Shown here: positions 7,092-13,270 of the stretch, piece after piece
Layout of the letters: the number at the start of each line of letters is the position of its first letter
Numbering within the stretch: the first letter of the stretch is position 1
Assembly: GCA_035632095.1 (NCBI GenBank)
Contig: DASQHM010000156.1
Span: 1-14,861 of the forward strand
Reading direction: 5' to 3'
DNA length: 14,861 nucleotides
Origin: DASQHM01 sp035632095
GTDB lineage: Bacteria > Pseudomonadota > Alphaproteobacteria > Ferrovibrionales > Ferrovibrionaceae
Made by a program: the position numbers and the translations under genes
The notes under the pieces: model-generated
Told to the model about the DNA's origin: nothing
The model's database searches: none
What the model saw: only the letters and a program-made list of their open reading frames with translations

Positions 7092-7514
7092 ATGGGCGAA
7101 TTCACCATCGAGGCCGCGCGCGAGACGATGGCGGCCCGCTTCGCGCCATGGGTGCGCGATCTCGGTCTCGAATTCGAGCATGTCGCCGCCGACAAGGTGA
7201 CGGCCAGGTTGCGCCATTCGCCGCATTTGGCGCGCCACGGCGGCGTCATCTCGGGTCAGGCGATCATGGCCGCCGCGGACACGCTGATGGTGTTCGCCGT
7301 CGCGGCCCAACTCGGCGGATTCGTCGACGTCGCCACCGTCAATCAATCCATCGGATTTTTTCGCGGCGCACCCGGCGACCTGATCTGCGAGGTTCGCGTC
7401 CTCAAGCTCGGGCGGACGCTCGCCTTCGGCGAGGCGATTTTCACCGCGGCCGACCGGCCGGGCGACCCGGTGGCGCAAGCCGCCATGACCTACGCGCTCA
7501 GCGCCCCGAAATGA
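7092..7514 (+). CDS. PaaI-type hotdog-fold thioesterase
   Basis: 140 residues, the usual size for a single hotdog domain. It has the N-terminal strands around GLEFEHVAADKVTARL, the H-G-G motif at 49-51 opening the central helix, Asp63 in AADTL at the place of the catalytic acid of PaaI thioesterases, and the VNQSIGFFRGAPGD segment at about 83-96 typical of the fold. Such enzymes hydrolyse acyl-CoA, often hydroxylated phenylacetyl- or benzoyl-CoA. The ATG at 7092 is chosen because of the GGGGGAG ribosome site; 39 further codons are open upstream but pass through two inverted repeats. It diverges from the dodecin-like gene, and its last 17 bases overlap the end of the convergent glycosyltransferase gene. 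Hydrolysis of the gentisyl-CoA made by the nearby flavoprotein is an attractive but unproven role. Confidence 0.88.
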   Translation: MGEFTIEAARETMAARFAPWVRDLGLEFEHVAADKVTARLRHSPHLARHGGVISGQAIMAAADTLMVFAVAAQLGGFVDVATVNQSIGFFRGAPGDLICEVRVLKLGRTLAFGEAIFTAADRPGDPVAQAAMTYALSAPK

Positions 7515-8502
7515 TCCGACGCACGTCGGCGCCGCGCGACAGTTCGTCGTCGAAGCCGAAGCGCTCGCGAACCAGGTAAAGCGGACGTTCATTCACCTCG
7601 GCAAATATGCGCCCGACATATTCGCCGATGATTCCGAGGCTTAGGAGCTGCACGCCGCCGAGGAACACCACGGCGACGAACACCGACGCATAGCCCGGCA
7701 CGTCGATGCCCTGGACGATGGTGCGGACAAGCTCGAACACGCCGAACCCGAGCGAGGGAAGGGCCAGCCCGACGCCGACGTAGAACCAGATGCGAAGCGG
7801 CAAGGTGCTGAACGACGTGAGGCCGTCGAGGGCGAAGCGCCAGAGCCGCAGGAAGGCCCAGCGCGAAGCGCCGTCTTCCCGCGCCGAAGGCTCGAAGGGC
7901 ACCGCGATTTGCTTGAACCCGACCCAGGCGAACAACCCTTTCATGAAGCGCGCGCGCTCGGGCATGCGATTGAGGGCGTCCACGACCCTACGGTCCATCA
8001 GGCGGAAATCGCCGGCGCCTTCCGGCAGCTTGGTTTCGGCGAGGTGCGAGAAGATCCAGTAGAAAGCCTTGGCACCGAAGCGATGGCCTAGACTGTCGGT
8101 GACGCGCGAGCGGCGCACCGCATAGGCGACGTCGTAGCCTTCGCGCCAGCGCGCCACCAGCTCGGCGATCAATTCGGGCGGGTGCTGCAGATCGGCGTCG
8201 ATGGCCACCACGGCGGCGCCGGCCGCATGGGCGATGCCTGCCGTGAGCGCGACTTCCTTGCCGAAGTTCCGCGACAAGGCCAGAACCTTGATGCGCGGAT
8301 TTCGCTGCCGCCGGCCGAGAACGCGGACCAATGTGTCGTCGCGGCTGCCGTCGTCGACGCAGACGATCTCGTAGTCGAGCACCAAAGCCTGCAACGTCGC
8401 CTCCAGGCGGTCGAGCAGACGGTCGAGATTGCCGGCCTCGTTGAACATCGGCACGACGATGCTGAGCGAGGGCGTTGCCTTGTCCGCTTGGTGCAGGGTC
8501 AT
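7498..8502 (-). CDS. GT2 family polyprenyl-phosphate glycosyltransferase (GtrB/DPM1-like)
   Basis: 334 residues. The GT-A domain opens with LSIVVPMFNEAGNL (13-26), has Asp50-Asp51 (VCVDDGS) and the D-A-D metal-binding motif at 102-104 (AIDADLQHPPE). GDFRLMDR at 165-172 is typical of the GtrB/dolichol-phosphate-mannose-synthase-like branch. Two C-terminal membrane segments at about 236-260 and 273-296 are followed by a cytosolic tail. Members move a sugar from a nucleotide sugar to undecaprenyl phosphate for periplasmic glycan decoration. No GtrA flippase or GtrC-type transferase is in the window. The ATG at 8502 is chosen for the family N-terminus; the 48 further open codons run back through the amt terminator region, and no clear Shine-Dalgarno is seen. 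The sugar is unknown. Confidence 0.9.
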   Translation of the reverse strand: MTLHQADKATPSLSIVVPMFNEAGNLDRLLDRLEATLQALVLDYEIVCVDDGSRDDTLVRVLGRRQRNPRIKVLALSRNFGKEVALTAGIAHAAGAAVVAIDADLQHPPELIAELVARWREGYDVAYAVRRSRVTDSLGHRFGAKAFYWIFSHLAETKLPEGAGDFRLMDRRVVDALNRMPERARFMKGLFAWVGFKQIAVPFEPSAREDGASRWAFLRLWRFALDGLTSFSTLPLRIWFYVGVGLALPSLGFGVFELVRTIVQGIDVPGYASVFVAVVFLGGVQLLSLGIIGEYVGRIFAEVNERPLYLVRERFGFDDELSRGADVRRIISGR

Positions 8503-8568
8503 GGGCCGGAGTGTGGAAGGCCCCGGCGAAAAAAGCAAAGGGGCCCGGCCGGTGCCCAGGCCGGAATC

Positions 8569-8596
8569 GAAAGGGGACCCGAACGGGTCCCCTTTC
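8569..8596. terminator. Strong hairpin terminator after the ammonium transporter gene
   Basis: A perfect 12-bp stem (GAAAGGGGACCC at 8569-8580, GGGTCCCCTTTC at 8585-8596) encloses a GAAC loop, 22 bases after the amt stop codon. The plus strand continues TTCGTCTT and the minus strand TCGATTCC, so the T-tract is modest both ways. A second inverted repeat (CCGGCC 8545-8550, GGCCGG 8559-8564) follows on the minus strand, with a T-run at 8528-8535 further on, which would reinforce stopping before the glycosyltransferase gene. Confidence 0.75.
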
Positions 8597-8617
8597 TTCG
8601 TCTTAACCGCTACCGAC

Positions 8618-10081
8618 TTACTGCACCGTCTCCCCGTGCAGCGCAAAGTCGAGACCGTCGCGCTCGATGGTTTCCTCGACGCGAAGCCCGATGATCATGT
8701 CGATCACCTTGAGGATGATCAGCGTGACGACCGTGTCGTAGGCGATGACGATGGCGACGCCGATGACCTGGTTGAGCACCTGGCCGGCGTTGCCCTCGAT
8801 CAAGCCCGAGGTCCCGCCGTATTCCGCGATGGCGAATACGCCGGTCAGGATGGCGCCTGCCGCGCCGCCGACCGCGTGCACGCCGAACGCGTCCAGCGCA
8901 TCGTCATAGCCGAATGCCGCCTTGAGCCCCGTGGCGCCGATGTAGCAGGCCACGCCGGCAGCGACGCCGATCACCATCGAGCCGACCGGACCGACGAAGC
9001 CGGATGCGGGCGTGATGGCGACCAGCCCCGCGACTGCACCCGAGCAGATGCCGACGATCGTGGGTTTGCCGCGATGCGCCCACTCGACGAACATCCAGGT
9101 CAACGCCGCGACCGCCGTGGCGATCTGTGTCACGGTCATGGCCATGCCCGCCTGCATGCCGGCGGACACGGCGGAGCCGGCGTTGAAGCCGAACCAGCCG
9201 ACCCACAGCAGCGAGGCGCCGATGAAGGTCAGCACCACGTTGTGCGGCGGGCCCATGTCCTTGCGCTTGCCGAGCATCAGCGCGCACATCAGGCCGGCCA
9301 CGCCGGAATTGATGTGCACGACGGTGCCGCCGGCGAAGTCGAGAACCTTGACCAACGCGGCGTCGTTCCCGCTGTTCAGGAAGCCGTCGGGTCCCCAGAC
9401 CCAATGCGCGATCGGCGCATAGACCAGGGTCGCCCAAGCCCCGATGAACCAGAGCATCGACGAGAACTTCATGCGCTCCGCGAACGCGCCGGCGATCAAC
9501 GCCGGCGTGATGATGGCGAAGGTCATCTGGAAGCACATGTAGACGGTCTCGGGGATCGTCGGCGCGAGGCCGTTCGGATTTCCGACCCCTTTCGAGATGT
9601 CGCTCAGGATACCTTGCAGGAAGAAGCGACTGAGGCCGCCGATGAAGGCCGTGCCTCCGGTGAAGGCCGTGCTGTAGTTGAGCACCGCCCAGAGAACCGT
9701 GACCAGGCAGGTGATGGCGAAGCTGGTCATCACCGTGTCGCCGACGTTCTTCTTCCGCACCATGCCGCCGTAGAACAGGCCGAGGCCCGGCACGGTCATC
9801 ATGAGCACCAGCGCCATGGAGGTGAGCATCCAGGCGGTGTCACCCGAGTTGGGCGTGCAAGCGGTCAGTGTCTTGGGATCGCAACTGGGCGGTGCCGGTG
9901 CCGCCGCGGGAGCGGCAGCGGGCGCGGCGGCCGGAGCCGGTGCCGCAGCCGGCGCATTGTCGGCATAAGCGCCGACCGATAACGCCGGCGACAACGCCAA
10001 GAAGATGGCGACGCATGCGGCGACCGCTGCCATCGGCAGCGCCCGCGCCAGCATCCAACGCAGCAAGTTAAGGGGCTTCAT
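8618..10081 (-). CDS. amtB: Ammonium transporter (Amt/AmtB family)
   Basis: 487 residues. A long N-terminal leader has a hydrophobic signal-like segment at about 15-38 and an Ala/Pro repeat at about 43-65, then the Amt core begins (NSGDTAWMLTSMALV). Key positions are visible: the FAIITPALIAGAFAERM gate region with Phe188, Asp248 in VLDFAGG, the twin pore histidines His256 (VVHINSG) and His402 (GVHAVGGAAG), and GWFGFNAGS at 295-303. Eleven helices fit. The C-terminus DGLDFALHGE resembles the GlnK-responsive tail. A GGAGGT ribosome site lies 9 bases before the ATG. It is normally paired with glnK, but none lies within reach on either side. A sigma-54-like element about 100 bases upstream suggests nitrogen control. 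A strong hairpin ends it. Confidence 0.95.
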   Translation of the reverse strand: MKPLNLLRWMLARALPMAAVAACVAIFLALSPALSVGAYADNAPAAAPAPAAAPAAAPAAAPAPPSCDPKTLTACTPNSGDTAWMLTSMALVLMMTVPGLGLFYGGMVRKKNVGDTVMTSFAITCLVTVLWAVLNYSTAFTGGTAFIGGLSRFFLQGILSDISKGVGNPNGLAPTIPETVYMCFQMTFAIITPALIAGAFAERMKFSSMLWFIGAWATLVYAPIAHWVWGPDGFLNSGNDAALVKVLDFAGGTVVHINSGVAGLMCALMLGKRKDMGPPHNVVLTFIGASLLWVGWFGFNAGSAVSAGMQAGMAMTVTQIATAVAALTWMFVEWAHRGKPTIVGICSGAVAGLVAITPASGFVGPVGSMVIGVAAGVACYIGATGLKAAFGYDDALDAFGVHAVGGAAGAILTGVFAIAEYGGTSGLIEGNAGQVLNQVIGVAIVIAYDTVVTLIILKVIDMIIGLRVEETIERDGLDFALHGETVQ

Positions 10082-10179
10082 TGTTGGGGGACCTCCCTCC
10101 CGCTAAATTCTCCACACGACGGCCCTCCGCGTGCGCCAGGAGAGGTCCCGGCCCGACGATCCGCCGCACTGCACAACGA

Positions 10180-10197
10180 TTACAAGTTCCATGCCAG
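10180..10197 (-). promoter_or_regulatory. Sigma-54-like -24/-12 promoter for the amt gene
   Basis: On the minus strand the element reads CTGGCATGGAACTTGTAA. Aligned with the sigma-54 consensus TGGCACG-N4-TTGCW it has the -24 GG and, exactly 10 bases on, GT in place of the -12 GC. The start of transcription would lie near 10170, giving a leader of about 90 bases before the amt ATG. A 17/18 copy stands before the MFS gene at 14621-14638. Control of amt genes by sigma-54 and NtrC is well known; the TTGT variant at -12 is the weak point. Confidence 0.6.
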
Positions 10198-10221
10198 CAG
10201 GGGTCCGGCCAGGCACCCAAG

Positions 10222-10241
10222 TGATTCTGATCATTGAATCA
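10222..10241. promoter_or_regulatory. TGATTC-N8-GAATCA inverted repeat upstream of the amt promoter
   Basis: Perfect 6-bp arms (10222-10227 and 10236-10241) flank an 8-base AT-leaning spacer, centred about 62 bases upstream of the predicted amt start. It could bind a dimeric regulator. It does not match the NtrC consensus that I know. Confidence 0.35.
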
Positions 10242-10328
10242 GGCAGGTAGCGCCGGGATTCGGGGTCCGTTGCCGGCCGGTGGCGCAATCTCGCACATGC
10301 GCAAGATTTAGGCGAATTTGCCCCGACT

Positions 10329-10343
10329 GCCCAATAATTGGGC
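10329..10343. promoter_or_regulatory. 15-bp perfect palindrome GCCCAAT-A-ATTGGGC upstream of opgC
   Basis: Seven-base arms with a single central A form a perfect dyad about 150 bases before the opgC ATG, in a locally AT-richer pocket. The form fits an operator for a small dimeric repressor. The single-base centre makes an RNA hairpin unlikely, so a DNA-level site is favoured. The regulator is unknown, and the site could serve opgC or amt. Confidence 0.4.
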
Positions 10344-10489
10344 TTATGTCTGCAGGGCAGGCAGAGGCGCGCATTGTTTCTATGGAATGCTATCCGGACT
10401 GCTGTTGGTCTAGGGCGCCGTGCGCATCGACGGTCGGGTCAGGCTTTGCTAACGTCCTGCGGGATAACATTGAATTCGGCACATCCGGA

Positions 10490-11656
10490 ATGGCGCGCAC
10501 GGCCGGACCCAAGGGGCGCGAACTGCGTTTGGACGCCTTTCGCGGGCTTGCCTTGATCTTCATCTACCTCGATCACATCCCGTCGAACCTTCTCAATTGG
10601 ATCACCATCCGGAATTTCGGCTTCAGCGATGCGACGGAAATCTTCATCTTCATTTCCGGCTACACCGCCACGGTCGCCTACGGGAACGCGTTGCGCCGGC
10701 GCGGATTCCTGTTCGCCACGTCGCGCATTCTTCGCCGCTGCTGGCAGCTTTACGCGGCGCACATTTTCCTGTTCGTGATCTTCACCGCGCAGATCGGCTA
10801 TGTGGCGGCCACGTTCCACAACCAGATGTTCGCCGAGGAAATGAACATCACCGGCTTCCTGAGCGAGCCGCATGTGGCGCTGATGCAGGCGCTGCTGCTG
10901 CGCTTCATGCCGGCCAACATGGACGTGCTGCCGCTCTATATCGTCCTGCTCTTGGCGTTCCCTCTCATCCTTTGGGGCATGCAGATCAGCCGCATCGGCG
11001 TGCTGGCGCTGTCGCTTGCTCTCTATGTCGTCGCGCGGCACTTCGACTGGAATATCGCCACCTATCCCGACGGCGACTGGTTCTTCAACCCGTTCGCCTG
11101 GCAACTCCTGTTCGTGATCGGCGCGGCCTGCGGCAAGTCTCACGGCACCGGCGAGCGCCTCACGCCCGCGTGGCCGTGGTTGCCGTGGGTCGCTCTCGCC
11201 TATCTGGTGTTCGCGTTTCTCATCGTTCTGACCTGGCACGTGCCGCAGCTCGAGCGCTTCGTGCCCGATCTGCTGCAGCGCTTCATCTACCCGATCGACA
11301 AATCGGCGCTCGATCCGCTGCGCTTGCTGCACTTTCTGGCGTTGGCCTACCTCACGGTCCTGCTGGTTCCGGCGGGCGCGCGCATCCTCGATTGGCGCAT
11401 CGTCAAGCCCGTCATCGCCTGCGGCCAGCAGTCGCTCTATATATTCTGCGCCGGGATCTTTCTGTCCTTCGCCGCGCATTTCATTCTCGAGGAAATCAAC
11501 GGCAGCACGGCGACGCAGATCGCCGTGAGCGCGGGCGGCATCGTCCTCATGGTCGCGCTGGCCTACATGATCCTTTGGTACAAGTCGTCCGAAACCGCGC
11601 CCGCTTTGGCGCGTGCCGCGGAGCCATCCGATGGCCGGGTGGAGCGCGCGTCATGA
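10490..11656 (+). CDS. opgC: OpgC family membrane acyltransferase
   Basis: 388 residues, close to E. coli OpgC/MdoC (about 385). The N-terminus carries the family signature LRLDAFRGLALIFIYLDHIP (12-31), with Arg18 and Asp28-His29, followed by SDATEIFIFISGYT at 46-59. About ten membrane segments follow. OpgC is related to the acyltransferase-3 fold and adds succinyl groups to osmoregulated periplasmic glucans; the substrate here could be another periplasmic glycan, since no opgG or opgH is in the window. The ATG at 10490 gives the family start, but its ribosome site is weak. The stop codon overlaps the next ATG (ATGA), so it is translationally coupled to the first SGNH paralog and heads a three-gene operon. 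Confidence 0.9.
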   Translation: MARTAGPKGRELRLDAFRGLALIFIYLDHIPSNLLNWITIRNFGFSDATEIFIFISGYTATVAYGNALRRRGFLFATSRILRRCWQLYAAHIFLFVIFTAQIGYVAATFHNQMFAEEMNITGFLSEPHVALMQALLLRFMPANMDVLPLYIVLLLAFPLILWGMQISRIGVLALSLALYVVARHFDWNIATYPDGDWFFNPFAWQLLFVIGAACGKSHGTGERLTPAWPWLPWVALAYLVFAFLIVLTWHVPQLERFVPDLLQRFIYPIDKSALDPLRLLHFLALAYLTVLLVPAGARILDWRIVKPVIACGQQSLYIFCAGIFLSFAAHFILEEINGSTATQIAVSAGGIVLMVALAYMILWYKSSETAPALARAAEPSDGRVERAS

Positions 11657-12402
11657 ACAGGTTCGCCGCCGTCGCGGCCGTGCTCGCATGCCTCCTGGTT
11701 CAGCGGCCGGCCCTCGCCGTCGAACCGCCGAGCGCGGCCTGCGCGGTGCCGGAAGATATTACTTTTGTCGGTCAACGCCTCGACAACGTGGCGGAGCGTC
11801 TCGCGCACCGTCAGCCCGTCCGCATCGTCGTGCTCGGTACCGCGTCCTCCCTCGGCGCCGGATTGAACAAGCCGGAGGATGCGTATCCCGCGAAACTGCA
11901 GACGGCCCTGGCGCGGCGGTTGCCTTCGGCCGCGATCACCGTCACCAATATTTCCAAGCTGCATCAATCTGCCGCCGAAATGGCGGCGCGCATTCCGCAT
12001 GACGTCCTGGCGGAGAAGCCGAGCCTGATCATTTGGCAGACCGGCACCGTGGACGCCGTTAGCCGCGTAGACGTCGCCGAATTCGATCACGCAATCGAAA
12101 AAGGCATTGAAGAGCTCGCATCGAATCATGTGGACGTTATCTTGATGGATCAGCAATACAGCCCGCACACCGCTGGCCTGGTCAATCTCGACCCTTACGG
12201 CGAGGCGATGCGTCTGTTTGCTCAAAGCCACGACGTCTTGCTGTTTCCGCGTCACGAGATCATGCGCTACTGGCACGAGGACGGACGCTTCGGCTCCGAG
12301 CAGGACAAGGCGTCCCTGCTGCGCCGCGCCGAGCAGACCCACGGCTGCATCGCCGAACTTCTGGCCTGGATGATCGAAACGGCAAGCCGGACGCAGCAAT
12401 GA
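11653..12402 (+). CDS. Secreted SGNH-like protein with degenerate catalytic site (putative pseudo-hydrolase)
   Basis: 249 residues with a signal peptide likely cut after Ala22 (RPALA). It is a paralog of the next gene, sharing the spacing of strands, V-I-L-M-x-x-Q-Y (162-169), I-M-R-Y-W (203-207) and the G-C-x-A-x-L-L end. Every catalytic SGNH position is changed relative to that paralog. The block I Ser becomes Ala64 (G-T-A-S against G-S-S-S), and the oxyanion Gly region NRGVGG becomes NISKLH. The block III Asn becomes Val133 (G-T-V against G-T-N), and the block V His becomes Ser221. The reading frame is intact and coupled at both ends by ATGA overlaps, so it is not a decaying pseudogene. 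A binding or scaffold role for the OpgC product or the active paralog is inferred. Ser65 as an alternative nucleophile cannot be excluded. Confidence 0.85.
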   Translation: MNRFAAVAAVLACLLVQRPALAVEPPSAACAVPEDITFVGQRLDNVAERLAHRQPVRIVVLGTASSLGAGLNKPEDAYPAKLQTALARRLPSAAITVTNISKLHQSAAEMAARIPHDVLAEKPSLIIWQTGTVDAVSRVDVAEFDHAIEKGIEELASNHVDVILMDQQYSPHTAGLVNLDPYGEAMRLFAQSHDVLLFPRHEIMRYWHEDGRFGSEQDKASLLRRAEQTHGCIAELLAWMIETASRTQQ

Positions 12403-13199
12403 ACGTATTTCGCACGTTAGGGGGGCGCACCCGGACGCAACTCTTGGCTGCCGTGCTGATCGTGGCCGGAATGCTTGCCGGCAGCGCACCCGGCGCCGTA
12501 TCGGCCGTGCCCGCGATCTGCGCCGCGCCGGAGCCGCTGTGGCGCCTGGATCGTCCGCTGCCGCACACGGCGCTCAAGCTGCGCGAGCATAGGGCGCTCA
12601 CCATCGTCGCCATCGGCTCTTCGTCCACCGCCGGAAACGGCGCCAGCACGTCCGCCGCAAATTACCCGAGCCGGCTCGGATCGGTCCTGTCGCAGCGCTA
12701 CCCGGAGACGCCGATCCGGGTGCTCAATCGCGGTGTCGGCGGAGAGGTCGAGACCCAGATGGAAGCGCGCTTTCAACGCGACGTGGTGGCCTACCGGCCG
12801 GACCTGGTGATTTGGCAGATCGGCACCAATTCGGTGATCCGCGACCGCAGTCTCGACGACTACCGTGCCTCCGTGGAGGAAGGCATTGCCCAGCTGAAGG
12901 CAATTCCGGCCGACGTGATTCTGATGAATCCACAATACGCGCCACGGGTTCTTGCGCATCCTGAAATTGACGGCATGCTCGCGGATATCGCCGCCGCGGC
13001 GAAGGCCCAGGACGTTTCCGTGTTCGACCGCTTCTCGATCATGCGCTATTGGATCGTCACGCGCGGCCTCGGCTTCGACCGCATGGTCCATTCCGATGCG
13101 CTGCACATGAACGACCTCTCTTACGGCTGCATGGCCGACCTGCTCGCGGACGCGATCTCCGCCGCGGTCGCCGAAGAGCCGAAAACCGTGGCGCGCTGA
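12399..13199 (+). CDS. Secreted SGNH/GDSL hydrolase with intact active site
   Basis: 266 residues with a signal peptide likely cut after Ala36 (AVSA). All SGNH blocks are present: G-S-S-S-T-A-G with the putative nucleophile Ser75, N-R-G-V-G-G with oxyanion Gly112, W-Q-I-G-T-N with Asn144, and S-D-A-L-H with Asp233 and His236. A periplasmic esterase, acetyl hydrolase or O-acyltransferase on a glycan is expected. The ATG overlaps the stop of the paralog before it (ATGA), and the gene ends the opgC operon. The MFS gene converges on it across a 71-base gap. Membership of the operon suggests that it removes or transfers acyl groups on the glycan modified by OpgC; this is inference. The two paralogs probably arose by tandem duplication. 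Confidence 0.9.
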   Translation: MNVFRTLGGRTRTQLLAAVLIVAGMLAGSAPGAVSAVPAICAAPEPLWRLDRPLPHTALKLREHRALTIVAIGSSSTAGNGASTSAANYPSRLGSVLSQRYPETPIRVLNRGVGGEVETQMEARFQRDVVAYRPDLVIWQIGTNSVIRDRSLDDYRASVEEGIAQLKAIPADVILMNPQYAPRVLAHPEIDGMLADIAAAAKAQDVSVFDRFSIMRYWIVTRGLGFDRMVHSDALHMNDLSYGCMADLLADAISAAVAEEPKTVAR

Positions 13200-13270
13200 C
13201 GCGGCGCTGTTTCGAAGCCGCCGCTACGCCGCCGCCGACGCCGAATCCGCCGCCTTGCAGACGGTCGCGG

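Larger units (their letters stand above)
10082..10489. other. 408-base divergent regulatory region between amt and opgC
   Basis: No credible gene is present; the open frames here lack family resemblance and ribosome sites. Moving from amt towards opgC the region holds the amt ribosome site, a sigma-54-like promoter (10180-10197), a TGATTC-N8-GAATCA dyad (10222-10241), a looser GCGCA-N10-TGCGC dyad (10283-10302) and a 15-bp palindrome (10329-10343). The opgC frame stays open back to 10280, but the extra 70 residues look non-coding. No convincing sigma-70 promoter for opgC was found. Confidence 0.7.

Noticed and set aside
8429..9982. Plus-strand open frame of 517 codons antisense to amt
   Set aside because: It has a His/Asp/Arg-rich composition without hydrophobic core patterns, and the opposite strand is an unmistakable ammonium transporter.
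10280..10489. N-terminal extension of opgC by 70 residues
   Set aside because: The extension is Cys-rich, has no family counterpart, and would cover the 15-bp palindrome; the OpgC signature starts right after the ATG at 10490.
13200..13270. GCC-rich triplet repetition between the SGNH gene and the MFS gene
   Set aside because: The repetition is short and imperfect, and is explained by base composition; there is no clear repeat unit or hairpin with a T-run.
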